Assembly: GCA_900175165.2 (NCBI GenBank)
Contig: FWWN02000164.1
Span: 659 to 64,658 of the forward strand
DNA: 64,000 nt
Direction of reading: 5' to 3'
Origin: Rhizomucor pusillus
Lineage: Eukaryota; Mucoromycota; Mucoromycetes; Mucorales; Lichtheimiaceae
This document shows positions 11,368 through 23,610 of the stretch, piece by piece. A program made the position numbers and the translations under genes. The notes below the pieces were generated by a model. It searched no databases, was not told the DNA's origin, and was given only the letters and a program-made list of their open reading frames with translations. Each line of letters opens with the position of its first letter. The first letter of the stretch is position 1.

Positions 11368-13090
11368 TCATCGGTAGAGCTGCTTCTTAGCTTTGTCTTG
11401 TTCGTTTTCTTCCTCTCCACAGATTGCATCAAATGAAGGTTGTTGGATACTGCTTTCTATGGAGCGAAGAGCCTTTAATCATAGACTTATTAAACAATGG
11501 AAGCACCATATACCTCAACTGTAAATAGGAGAATGCAGGTTTCCTTGAGCTGTTCTAGATCGAAATGGCTCACTGGTAGCTTGGCACTACCTACTAGCTG
11601 AGAAACATACAAGCCATTTGCTGGCAGAGATAAGGCGAGGATATCGAACTCCAACGACGCGATTTGCATCTCCATAACGTAGGTGTCGGTATCCTGATTT
11701 TTGCCGATTATTTCGTCTAAGTGCGCTTTCGCAGCAATTAGCACTTTTGCCCGATCGTGGCCGATCTTGTCGGTTGATGGGAAATGGCTTAATTCCGCGC
11801 ACGCCAAATCGGTCTCATATGCTTTTGATTTCACAGAGTAGCCAAGGATACGAGTATCCATCTTCATTCCTATTGGTCGTTCTGCGGTTCGCGTTTGCTC
11901 GCTTATGGTTTCACCCCAATGCGTTGAAGTTAGCAGTGGGAGAGGTATCTCGGTATTCTGTACGTGCGTACCACTTCAGAATGACCTCTGTATTCTCGAA
12001 AACAGTCTCGAGAATTGGTCCCCCAAACCTTCACTGCATAGTCCATCTCACTAAGACCCGTGCAGTGATCAAAGATATACTCGTGGTTTTTAAATAGATG
12101 CAACCTAATATGGGTTTCAGTTTGCATTGGGCAGTCGCTAACAAAAATCTTGAATCAAAGGTCTTACATATATGCACAAATCGTCATGATCTTCCTCTCA
12201 GATGATTTTCTTGCTTTGCTTGCAAATTTTTGTGTTTTTGTTTCTGCGTTGGCAATGGAGCTCTGGGCTAGAGAGCAGACAGTTTCAAAGTGCTTGATAT
12301 CACAAAGAGCTTCGAAATCCGGCTTGCTTATTTTTCTGCCTAGACACTCGATGCGTGCCCAATCCTCAGAATGGAACAGACCGCGCTGCGAGTTGTGTTT
12401 CGACGATAACTCCAATATCGAATTGAGCCCCAGACTGTATTGTACAGCTGTCAAATATGGTGTAGGAACAAGGGTTTGCGTACTAATAATACCTTATCGC
12501 CACTGTAATAGAGCTATCTACATCATGGAATGCCGATCGGTGAGAAACAGCGAAAGCCTTGACAACGGTCGCCACAGAACGACTGGCATTTCCTCCGTGC
12601 TCTAGAATAATGCCATCCTCTTCCTTCACCTATATTGCGGAAAACTGTCGATGTTCGCTGCTTTGCAGCTATTTCATACATCTATTTACCCAGGTAGCAT
12701 CCTCCTTCGCAGTTATCTTCTGCGTCTTATTTGGTCTCGCTTTCCGTGCGTCAATTTGTTTCTGGAAACTCTCTGCAACTGAATCTATGACAGCGCTGTA
12801 GACTTCGTCAGCACGCCAGTACTCCTTCGCCTCTTCACTGCGTAGGATCTATATATAATCATATTTAAATACAATGCCGTAGTTTCAGCAGCTAGGAACG
12901 CACCGCAAAATCCTCGTCAGTGTGTCTTTTCGCCCACATTCCAAGTGAGGTTTCTTGTTGCGTAGCAATGACTTCTTGCATATGAGCTCGGAATCTTTGG
13001 TCTGCGTGGCAGCGATCTCTCGGCGCGTAGCCAAGCAGGCGGAAGTATTGTGAAATAGAGAAGTCGTGGTATTTATGGTGTAGATATTGC
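11368..13090 (-). CDS. Multi-exon protein of unknown function, probably lineage-restricted
   Basis: Several minus-strand exons have good splice sites: about 12904-13085 (SQYFRLLGYAPRDRCHADQR), 12690-12848 (ILRSEEAKEYWRADEVYSAV to KITAKEDATW), then segments beginning VKEEDGIILEHGG (12629 downwards), GLNSILELSSKHNSQRG (about 12430-12164) and SEMDYAVKVWG (about 12050). The last long exon, about 11519-11860 (DLACAELSHFPSTDKIGHDR), joins across an intron to a terminal exon ending at the TGA at 11368 (QPSFDAICGEEENEQDKAKK). I recognise no domain. The layout recalls a family of uncharacterised Mucorales proteins (recall only). The first exon and two internal junctions do not close with a clean GT-AG phase, so this may be a damaged copy. 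The 5' side abuts the inverted repeat at 13125. Confidence 0.45.
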
Positions 13091-13124
13091 GTCGCTCATG
13101 GTATGATAGCCAAGATAGACAGAA

Positions 13125-13385
13125 TGGAGGTCATCTAGAACCACATACACGACGATCCTCTCGTTAAAGTCCCTGCTCCGCAAGGCTACGCGGGTTTTAG
13201 AGAACATGGGCTATTCGCTCGATTGGTCTTGATACAATAATTATCTGTCATCCAGAAAGATCCAGGAAATTTTACATAAATCTTTATTTCAAACGATAGC
13301 CCGTGTTCTCTAAAACCCGCGTAGCCTTGCGGAGCAGGGACTTTAACGAGAGGATCGTCGTGTATGTGGTTCTAGATGACCTCCA
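13125..13385. repeat. Near-perfect 90-bp inverted repeat with 81-bp spacer
   Basis: The left arm (13125-13214) is the reverse complement of the right arm (13296-13385), with one mismatch seen over 90 positions (the A/C difference in GAACAT/GAACAC). The spacer 13215-13295 is AT-rich. Both arms code the same peptide on opposite strands (SLLRKATRVLEN), so the arms are a duplicated coding-like fragment placed head to head. Transcribed RNA could fold into a long hairpin. Confidence 0.9.
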
Positions 13386-13568
13386 ATGCGTTCCACATTC
13401 GGACACCCCTAAAGCGCGCTGATTATCCTGGAGTCGAATCCCCATAAAGGGTCTGCAATTGGATGCCAAGCACCCTTTATCCGAACCACCTTTATCGTTG
13501 TGTTCTTTATCGTTTAAGTGGCAGCAATTCATCCAGGTAAGTCAAAGCATATCGCACAGAACACCACG

Positions 13569-14012
13569 TCAAATGTAAAAGTTCTCGTTCCAACACCCTG
13601 CTGTACGATTTACTGTATGTTGAAGTCCGTCAGCACTTCCAAACATGATTTTTAGTACCTTTTCGTGGGAAGTTGTACGCAAAAAGCATTTCTGTACAGT
13701 GTCTTCAATCCATCTTTCACTATATACCTTAAAAGTGTTGAAAGCCTGAATTATGTATATTCTAACTTTTATGGTCCATTGCATTGGGAAAAGGGAGCAG
13801 TGTAAAATCAGACGCTGCTGGGTCCCGTCTGCTTTCTACATATACTTGATATAATCGCTCCTTTTCCTGAAGGTACCAGTTGTAAATCAGATTGATGTAC
13901 TTGTGATAGGATGAAACGCTTCTTTTATGCAGCATGTGAGTTGCTTGATCTTCAAGTAGCACTTCCACAACAGTGTTCACGTAGGATCTTTGCTCGCGGC
14001 TAAGGAAAGGAT
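13569..14012 (-). pseudogene. Decayed protein-coding fragment, unknown family
   Basis: Reading the minus strand from about 14012, an open segment runs PFLSREQRSYVNTVVEVLL, then helices with YHKYINLIYNWYLQEKERLY and RDPAASDFTLLPFPNAMDHK before a stop at 13762. A second overlapping frame (13784-13569) reads KVYSERWIEDTVQKCF and HEKVLKIMFGSADG. The composition looks like real protein, but there is no shared start, the frames do not join, and the 5' side ends against the neighbouring zinc-protein gene. I take it for a truncated remnant of a repeated gene family. No function can be given. Confidence 0.4.
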
Positions 14013-14148
14013 ATAGTAGTATGCTAGCCCATCCATTTCTAGCAAGCTATCGTAATATTGAAGGAGACGGTGAAAACAAATATATTCATCGCTATATTCT
14101 GTTTCTAGCTTTTACTCTTTTGAGTTAGTTTCGATGACGACATAATCG

Positions 14149-15997
14149 CTACGGTTTTACGATGCTGACTGTAAGCTCGCTTCGAGTAGTTTGCCCGCTG
14201 GATATATCGGTAGTAGCATCGGTGCTAGTCAGGCCCTCCAGCTTCTGATATACGAACTGCAATACAGATGTTTCGTCGGCGCCTGCTCTTATTTGGACTT
14301 CCAAAGTGCCAACATATTTGCCATAGGAGCTTTGCCAAAAATGGATGCGATCGAGCGCTATAATATTCGGATTCTGCCGTATCTGTAAATAAAATCGTTA
14401 GAAGGTATGTACGTCCTAATACATGCTCGCTGTCACTTGCCTCCATCAAACGGGCTTCTATTCCTGCTAGGGCAGCATCTGGAGTAGTTTGTAATAATAA
14501 TTTGGCGAGCGCTACAGCAGTTGGTCCGCCGAGATAGAACATGACCGCTGATTCACCGAATGCAACAAATTTGTCCATAAAGGGCGATACCATACCAAGT
14601 ACATGCATAAACAACAGCGCAGCACCACTTGCAAATACAGACAAGGAGTATATATTTGATAGCATAACGTTGAACGCACTTCCACGGGTTCGGTTGAGTA
14701 CATTATATGAAAAGCCGTGAACTGTGGTCGGAGCACGCCTAAGATCTATGTCACACAGTCAAACAGTCTATTGCATTCTGCTTGCCGGGCCATATTCTAC
14801 TTACACCGAACAAACTGATCGTGGTTACGAAGATTGACACTTGATAGGAAGGTAGCTCCCATAGCAAGGAGGATAACAAGGAATCCGGTGAATCCTAAAT
14901 GTCTGTAATACAAACTTATTAGGACCTTATGTACAGAACTTATTTGGAATCAGGTTACAGACCTATCTGAATGATGATCGTCGTCGTCAACCTCCATCAG
15001 CATATGCTCTACCGATTCCTTTGTGGTATACATTGTCACGAATAGTAGATAAACGGTTGTGGCCATTGCAAAGACGATCTCGTATCGACGTGCACTGAAT
15101 ATCATTCCTTGTCAGACAAAAGCTAAACAGCACACGTTGTATCAAAATACTAACCCAAATGGTCGCTTAGGATTTTGTGCCTGGAATGCAGGGTTCGTAC
15201 GCACAATATCTGAAACGAAGAGATTGAGAACTCCTAGAGCATCGAATATAACGAGATACGAATAGGCAACGATAGCTATCGAATGCAGTTAGACCGGATT
15301 TTCGACTGGCCATGGCATATCATTAATCTCACCCAAGCTATCCCTGGATACACCTGCCCACCATACTACCATGCCGATCACAAGGTGTATAGAAAACCAA
15401 GTGAAGACTGTCTTCTGCATTGGAGCCAGAGCGGAAAAAATTTCGGACCATGAAGGGAGCTGCGGCGTATGGATAGGTGCATAGCTGTGATGATCGTAAT
15501 GAGGATGATGGGCGTGATTATCAAGGAAATCCTGCTGATTATAGCCGTGATGATGATCATGGTGAGCATGACCATGATGAATGTAAGGTTTAGATGATAA
15601 AAGACTATTGTCCATTTGCTTCTCGTCTTGAGACTGGTGTACATCCGTTTCATGCTACAGGTAATGATGATTGTTAAAACATTCTATTCAAATCACCATA
15701 AATATTACAAACATTGTGATTATGCTCCAAAAATAAGAGCCCGTTTGCTGAACTATCTTTTGCAGCGTGCTGAAGCGTCGCAGGAGTATGTACTGCGTTG
15801 AAGCCTTGTGGCAAAGCCTTGCTGGGTGTCAGGGATGCAGTTTCGCCGTGTCCATTCATCTTGGCTTGCACAGGCGCTGAGGCGTTAATGGGAGTGTTCC
15901 CGGCCATCGTTGGGATGCCATTGACCTGCTGCTGTTGGAAAGATGGCTGCACTCTTCTCTTTGTGAATTGGCGAGTGCTTTTCATGGTCCCTGACAT
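14149..15997 (-). CDS. ZRG17: Zrg17-like cation diffusion facilitator subunit
   Basis: The start is the ATG at 15997; a 58-nt intron after EHNHN joins the polar first exon to a histidine-rich segment (HHGHAHHDHHHG and following). Six hydrophobic segments follow, including WFSIHLVIGMVVWWAG, YSYLVIFDALGVLNLF, YEIVFAMATTVYLLF and AVMFYLGGPTAVAL. The loop VSDIVRTNPAFQAQNPKRPF and the end segment IRQNPNIIALDRIHFW match fungal Zrg17-type CDF proteins. The usual CDF metal-site His/Asp residues in TM2 and TM5 are mostly replaced (YSYLVIFD in TM2), which fits the known role of Zrg17 and ZnT6 as the non-transporting partner in a heterodimer that supplies zinc to the ER and Golgi. The stop is TAG at 14149. 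The gene lies head to head with the DIP2-like gene. Confidence 0.75.
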
Positions 15998-16146
15998 GGT
16001 ACAGCCTCAAGCACGTATGCGACCCAACCAATTTAGGAATCAAGCCACAGTGGTGCAACGTGAAGGAGGCGGGGGTTATTCGTCCACGCCTTGTAACGGC
16101 TTGCTTGCTGAAGCAACGTGCATTACCCCATCGAAAGTTTGACTCC
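15998..16146. promoter_or_regulatory. Short divergent intergenic region
   Basis: 149 bp separate the start codons of the Zrg17-like and DIP2-like genes, so both promoters must share or overlap this stretch, unless the DIP2-like gene begins at the upstream in-frame ATG at 16060. No TATA-like or known binding site was identified. Confidence 0.5.
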
Positions 16147-19100
16147 ATGGCCTCAGCAGCAGTGACTCGGGATCTTCCACCCGAAGTCCTCGAGCAGCTT
16201 CGAATTTTGGACCTCGAACTCGAAGAGGGTGACATAACCCAGAAGGGTTATGACAAAAAGAAGTCGAACTTGTTGCAAGCATTTGGCTTATCCGAATCGA
16301 CGCCAAGCGACCATGAAGCTTTGCCGGGAAATCACACGACATGCGTGGCAAAAGAAGACGAGCCCATACAATCCGACACATTAATGACCGACGTGGAACC
16401 CGAACCATCAGCTGCAGACGTCGTGGACTTCCTCGACTATCTTCCCTCCCCAACTCATTCGCCTAAACAGCCGGAGCACGGCGCGGCTTTGATGGAAGAA
16501 AACCACCAAAAGTTAAAAGCAGTAGCTGCAGCAGAGTTGTCTACATCTGCGGATCCCATTATCCCGCAACTACAACAGCAACAGCAACAGCAACCGCACC
16601 CGCAGTCTCCAGCGTTTCAAAATCAAGGACTGCCAATGCAGGCCGGCCCTCGACCACCAGGACCTGCTGGTACATCCTACATACCAGTTACCAGTATGGC
16701 GTCTCCGCGTCCGAGTTGGGCCTATGATCCCAGGTCACCGCGACCACCTTACCCACAGGCAACATATCCTCCTCCGACAATTAGACCGCCGTACGCTCCA
16801 TATCATATGCAGCCTCGGCCAACGGTTCCTTCTCCATACAATAGACCTCCTCCTCCTCCTACGAATATGGCGCCTTATGGCGCTCGGCCAATGTATCCAT
16901 CTCAGCAACGACCGATGTATCCCCATCAACAAATGCCTGGAGCACCAAGGCCAGTATACCCAGCTGCATCTGGTATGATGCCAACAAGGCCGATGCCTTC
17001 CTATGGATCTCCTAGGCCGATAAACAACATGGCTACTTTCACAACGGCCGCTCATGGTAGACATAATAGGACTTCTTCGTTGGAGTCTGGATCTGAGGCA
17101 AATACTTTGTTACAGAACCAAAACGTCGGTATTATAACATATCCAATGTTGAGATTTGATGATTTAATTTTATCTGTATAGATGGACACACAATCACAAG
17201 TTCCTATTCATTTGGATGATTGGGGTAAGTCCTTTGTAATTATTGCTCCGGGATAAAGCATACATATTTATGATTCTATGTAAAGAAACAGGATCAGCCA
17301 GCGGAAATTGGCGCGTTCCCTCAGGAAGGGCACCCTCCATAATCTCGACAAGCAGTCATTCAAAGCAGCAGGCAATGAGATCTTCTGGGAGTCATTATGG
17401 CATGATAGATGCTGCTCGCAACCAGATTTCACGAAGGTCTTCGTTGACTTTGGGAAGAAGTAAATACGGAAACAGCTATATGGCTACCAGCTTCAAAGCC
17501 ATCGAACCAGCGCCGCAACCGAAATTGCTACTAGATGATCCAGCGGAACAAATGCTTATAGCCGATATGGCAGGAAGACAATTACTGCCTTTGGAAGCGC
17601 GGGAAATACCATTTGAGCTCCTTGATGCTTCGGATCACAATAATCTGAGCAAGTTTAGCAATTTAGCAGAAATATTACGATATCGAGCAACACGAGGTAG
17701 CCATGCGCGCTCGCCAGCATTTACGGTTGTCGATGGACGTGGAAAGGAGGCAACATCATACACTTGGGAGAAGCTTAACGCAAGAGCCGAAAAAGTTGCA
17801 CATCTTATACGCGAAAAATCCGGTCTTCACGCTGGCGATCGGGTAGCTCTTATATATCGCAAATCCGAGCAGCTTGATTTTATTGTAGCTATGCTCGGAT
17901 GCTTTCTAGCCGGTATGGTAGCAGTACCTATCAACGCAGCAGAAGAAGTCGCAGAACTGTCATTTATTCTGAACCTTACAAACGCGTACCTTGTCCTTAC
18001 AACCGAGTATAATTTGCGTGCATTCACCAAGGATATGCAAGCGCGTTCGATCGAGTTCCCTCCCAACATTGATTGGTGGAAGACGGATGACTTTGGATCA
18101 TGGTATCCTCGCTCTAAATCAGGAACGTACCCAGCTATCAAAGTACCAGAATTAGCATATGTCGAATATGCAAAGGCAGCAAATGGCGAATTGAAAGGTG
18201 TAGCAGTGAATCACAAAACAATCATGTCTGAATGTGCTGCAATCATGGGTGCAATGACCGAAACCGTCGAGTCAACGGATAGCAACGGTGCTGCTGTCTT
18301 AGCTCCAAAATACGGTGCTCGAGGTATCGACTGCATGGTTACTTACTTGGAGCACCGTCAGCAAGTTGGACTTGTACTTTCTGTTTTGTGGTCGATATTC
18401 GCGGGCTGCCATACAATCTTTTGCAGCTCTTCCATCATCGATACGCCAGCTGTGTGGATCTATGTCTTGTCAAAATATAAAGGTAAGCGGATGGATACTT
18501 ATTTTGCTCGTAATATCCAATCATATATATTCTGATATTTACTTTTTTTCCAGCGACTATTGCGCTTGCTGATTATCAATCAATGAAGCAAGTTACGAAG
18601 TACTATCAAGCGCATACAAAAGAAGTACAGAACCAAAGCAAAAAGGTGTCGCCAGACTTGTCGTCATTGCAGTATCTAATGATCGATACGATCGTCGTTC
18701 GGCCTGAATTGAACGAATTCATTGCCAACTTTTTGCTGAAACCGTTGAAGAGCGAATCACCCTTGGAAACTGTATGCCCTGTTGCATCTCTGCCTGAGCA
18801 CGGTGGTACGATTATAAGCTTTAGGGATAATCTTGGCTCTGTTGTAACAGAGACTGCTGCGGATGAACAACAAGCGGGTTCAGGACAAGTCAACAAAAAG
18901 AGTTCGAGAGAGATTTGGGAGTACGTACTGGATGCGGATTCTCTCAAGATGAACAAAGTGGTTGTCTTGGCTGCTGGAAACAATGCGGATGAAAGTCAGA
19001 CCACAAATGAGCCTGGCCGCGTGCGAGTAGCAGCATTTGGTTTTGCTATGCCTGAAGGTTCGTTGGAATGATCCCTCTTTTTGGTTTTTCAGTTACTCAC

Positions 19101-22100
19101 CAAATCGACCTAAAGTTAACGTTGCCATCGTTGATCCTGAAACCTGTATTCTTTGCCCTCCTGATGCTATTGGCGAGATATGGCTGGACGCACCTTCCAT
19201 TTCTGGTGGTTTCTGGGCTCTCCCGAAGCACACAGAAGCTATATTCCATGCACGTCCAATCGTCATACCTACTGAAACTCTTCGACCTGAAATATATAAC
19301 CAGGAGTTCTTACGCACCGGTCTAGTTGGGACGCTAATCGGCGGTCGACTCGTTATTTTCGGCTCATACGAGGATCGCATACGTCAGCAACGGCTTGGTG
19401 AGAGTTTTGGTATCGAAGAGGTGCATTTCGCAGACCATCTACTTGCTACTATTCAGAAACATGCGCGTATTGAGCAATGGTACGTCAATATGTTTACGTA
19501 TTGCATGTATCCAAGCTAACGAGGCCTTCCCACAAAAAAAAAGCTGTATCTTTGACATCCCTGCCAACGATCAACATCTGCCGATCGTCGTCTGCGAGTC
19601 TGGTATACCACGCTCCGAGCTTCCTTCATTCTCATCCAATATATCTGAGATACTCCAGAGTTACCATGGTCTGCGTGTCTACGCCGTAGCTGTGCTGGCG
19701 CCAAATAGTCTATCCAGGCAATCGAAACATGGACGACGACAGATACATCCACTGATGGTTAAGCGAGCGTTTTTAGCCGGCCAGCTCTCCATTCGTTATC
19801 TCAAGATGGATGTCGACCGAACAGTATTTGACTTGGCTGCAAACGACGATCCCATCAATGGTGTTTGGCGCTCAGCGATGGCGTACGAAAAAGCAATCAA
19901 TTTTGGACTCATTGTCCCGCGCTTGCATCAGCAGCATACTGGCATGGAGTCCGTGCGCGAAGTGATCGACGAGCGCACAGACTTTGATCTGACCAAATTT
20001 GGCAACATCATTGAGATACTGCTTTGGCGAACACGACTGTACCCAGAAGAAACAGCCTTTGTTTCTGTAACGCAAGCGACTTCCAGTCAATCAATGAATA
20101 CCAAACCATACTCGTGGAAAAAGATCAATAACAAAATTGCAGCCGTTGCAAACTTTTTAATGAAGAAAGGTTTCAAACGCGGACGAAAAGCTTTGGTCCT
20201 GGTTCCATTTGGTGTCGAATGGATACAAGCCATCTATGCATGCTTTGTACTTGGAGTCATTCCCGTCCCATTTGAACCTGCAGATCCGCAGCAACACCCA
20301 CAGCGCGCCAAGGAGGATATCTTAGCCTTGGCTGCGACAATCCGTGACCTGGATATCAGCTACATCATTATCAACTCGCAATCCGATGATATCATGAAGA
20401 ATAAGCATGTTGTTGCCGCTGTGAAGCACATGATGACTGTCTATCGTGGTACTGGATTCAAATTGCCTGATTACACGAACATCAGCAAAGCTTCCAGTAC
20501 AAAGAAAATGCTCGGCAAAGAGAGTGGTCTATATATCAAACCAGAGTGGGCTTCCACAGGCGAAGATTTTCCTGCATTGATCACTGTGCATCGTACAGCA
20601 GATGGTGATCGCTTCTACTCGAGCCTTGGACATGAAACATTGCTGGCTCAGTGCCGTACACAGAAAATGACTTGTCAAATGAAGGCTCAAAGAAGTATTG
20701 TGGGCGTTGGTCTCGGTGCATATGACGGCCTGGGACTTTTACATTATGGTTTTTGTGGTGTTTATATAGGTAAGCGATTGTAGTGCTGTATCAGAGGAAA
20801 ATGTACAGAGCTCAGCGTTTCTGTCAGGCTCGCCCACTATTATGCTATCCGTGGATGACTTCTATATGTATCCAGCTGGCTTCTTTGAGTTGCTACAACG
20901 ATATAAAGGTGAGCTTGTGTTTGAATCTGCCTGTATTCGGCATGGAAAGCCAACATTTTACTCCTTCATAGCCAAGGACGTTTGCGCTTCACATTTGCTG
21001 TTGCAATACGCCATGAACAGGACGAACCCTGCTGACCAGCGATCTATTGCACTTCAAACAGTGCAAAATCTTATGCTCGTCACTGATAGCCGACCAAAAC
21101 CAGTTCTTTGTAAGTTGGCTTGATTATTCTCGTTCCATGGATTGAATTTTCTAAGAATTTTTTTTCCGATGAAATTCACAGATCAAAGTATGCTCAAGCA
21201 CTTTGGCCGTAATCATCTGGAAAAGGAAGCGATCAATACTGTTTACAGCCATGTTGCCAATCCCATGATTACTACTCGCTCGTACATGTTGATAGAGCCT
21301 ATAACTCTCCTTGTGGATACATTCTGGCTTCGTAAAGGCGTCGTACGACCATTACCTATGGAAGAGGATGCACACGGTTTGCTCCTTCACGACTCCGGTA
21401 TTGTCCCCAGCAACACAATGGTAGCTATTGTCAACCCAGAGACAGGGGCCATATGTCCTAGCAACACCGTTGGTGAAATATGGGTTGCCTCAGATTGCAA
21501 TGTGAAGACACTGGTTGGACTTAGCGAGCATGCTCACGCGAGCAAGTTTGAAGCAACAATCAATGGAGGTGATCCACGTGTGAAGTACATGCGCACAGGT
21601 GACCTCGGATTCTTGTGGAACGTGCAACGCCGCGTCGATCAAGGACAGCCCCTGATAGAAGAAGGTCAATGCCTTTTCCTTCTTGGATCTATGAACGATG
21701 CCATTTATCGAAATGGATTATTACATTTTGCACTGGACATCGAACTCACAGTCGAACGGTGTCATCCAGGTGTTGCGGCCGGTGGATGGTAAGCATCACT
21801 AGATAGAAAATACGGTTACGTGTACTAAAATGAGCTCGTTATGCTAGCATTGTTTTCCAGGCAGAGCAAGAAATTGTTGCTGTAGCGGCCATCAAGTCCA
21901 AAGAACAAGCATTATCTGCTGTGCCGCTAATTGTAACATCGATTTTGGAGAATCATTCGTTCCTCGTTGATACGGTTGTGATAGTGCACAGCAACCAGCT
22001 TCCTCGGACTCGCTACGGCGACAAGCAAAGAGGCAAAGCTAAGACTGCTTTTATGGAAAAGACTCTGTATGGAGACATTAAAGTACGATTGAGTGTCAAG

Positions 22101-22423
22101 TATCTAGTCACTAATAATTCTATGTTAGGCCCGTTCTTTATGTCAGCCGCATCAACAACCAGCACGAACCGCTTACTTTACCTAAATGGGGCCAATCGCA
22201 GCTCGGAGTTGACAATGATGTAGGATCTGTGGTGTCGATGCATACCAACGCTCAGCATTCTACGGGTGCAGCATCGATTGCAGATATTACGGAATTTGAT
22301 AAGAGCGACGGTGCAGCCAGTCAACTCGGCAGGCGAGATACCATGAGCAGCAGGCAATCAGGCGTGCCAGACTCGCCTGCGGTTACACATATCTCGTACA
22401 ATGAGGAAGCTCGAAATATCTAG
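16147..22423 (+). CDS. DIP2/Cps1-type protein: DMAP1-binding domain plus two adenylate-forming domains
   Basis: Eleven exons (16147-17124, 17182-17224, 17286-18482, 18554-19057, 19116-19479, 19544-20769, 20828-20908, 20972-21109, 21182-21788, 21848-22066, 22129-22423) join in frame to 1883 residues. Residues 1-45 form a DMAP1-binding domain (LPPEVLEQLRILDLELEEGD). A Pro/Gln/Tyr-rich linker with a CAG/CAA Gln run follows to about residue 330. Two acyl-AMP-ligase-like domains come next (about 17640-19480 and 19980-22066), with PEVNVAIVDPETC and GEIW in the first and AIVNPETGAICPSNTVGEIW and RTGDLGF in the second. The C-terminus matches DIP2 (GEKQRGK-like KQRGKAKTAF, then LPVLYVS). The family is tied to fungal cell-wall and lipid metabolism; its substrates are unsettled. 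The ATP-loop motif is degenerate in both domains. Confidence 0.9.
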
Positions 22424-23610
22424 AGCACTCAATACCCCGTCTTGTTTTCTCAACCGCTGCAAAACTTTCCCAGACATCCTTACTCAATTACACTTAATTC
22501 CTTACCTTATTATTGTTTTTTGTGTTTCTACCGTTCCAATAGAACTTGTAAATTAAATATTTGTGATTTGGCTTTACATAGGAGAATAAAATCACAACGT
22601 CTCTTCAATGAAGCAAGTGAACGTCCATCCAATCCGAGCCGCTGGGTTTGTATCGCTATGCTACGTCCGGGGCACTGGAGAAACGCAAATCAGAACTTAA
22701 GCTGCCCGTGTTACAAGGCCGCTCCCACAGGAGGTAAGACACAGCTACAGTTACATCCATTACACTCTTAGTACGAAATAGAACAAATTGGATGGTAGAT
22801 CAACCAGAAAATGTCAACAAAGCTTTTGTTTTTCATTTTACATCAGTATGTTGTGTTTACTATCGATATCAGGTTGCGCACATCAGCTGGCACAGACGAG
22901 AAGGACTGGATGAGCAACACTGCTGTCAAAAGTGTACCGCTTTACACCCTATCCTGTTGCAGATGATGTAAAGTAATACTGTATCATATTAGTCCAGATC
23001 AAGGAAGAGGCATCGATGACATAGCCTGAGGTAAAGCCATTTCGCAAAACATATGCCACCAGGCATATTGAAAACAATCCTTGGTATCCGACTTTTCTGA
23101 TGCGTTCCAGCAAACAGGCAAACCTTTTGCCGACATTCCCACCAAAGCCATTGATGCTCCTATATATATCTCTTCGGATTCTGAAGAAGATGAACCATAG
23201 ATAGACAAACCAAATAGACAGTATATAATCGATCTTGCGAAAATATTATAACATTTGATAACCAGTTTCCTGTCTCGAAATGTCCCCATGCGTGGATGCA
23301 TGCATGCAAAATATCTCGAGATGTGCATGGCGTTTGCGGATAAATAATTCTGTATAATGCAGTAATATTGTCGCTCAATGCAAAAAGCGCTTGTGGCGAA
23401 AATGTCAAAGTCTATCTCAAAACTAATGAAATGATTAAGGATATTCATTCCTGTTTTTACCACCCTGATCTACTGCGAAGCACCCACCATCAGGGATAGT
23501 GCAAATAGGCGGGCCCCTCACTAAACCATGCACAAACAAAAACGGATGCGCGAGCTGGGCTTTTCGGGTTTATTTCGCCTTTGCTGTCCAAACGTCTTTT
23601 CGCCACCATC
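22424..23610. other. Intergenic stretch, nothing recognised
   Basis: Between the DIP2-like stop and the transporter start there are only short frames in all phases. A minus-strand 154-codon frame at 22999-23463 has no protein-like composition or motif and is treated as chance. Confidence 0.4.

Noticed and set aside
13425..13445. GTCGAATCC-like T-loop, possible tRNA
   Set aside because: The five-base T stem does not pair and no acceptor stem or anticodon arm was found around it.
19050..19116. Apparent 31-nt intron in the DIP2-like gene
   Set aside because: A 58-nt intron (19058-19115) with a later AG joins MPE to VNVAIVDPET in frame and matches the family better.
22067..22128. Apparent 29-nt intron near the end of the DIP2-like gene
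   Set aside because: An upstream donor (GTATGG at 22067) gives an ordinary 62-nt intron and the family-like joint KTL-PVLYVS.
22999..23463. 154-codon minus-strand frame
   Set aside because: No protein-like motif, no start context or splice partner, and composition like the surrounding non-coding DNA.
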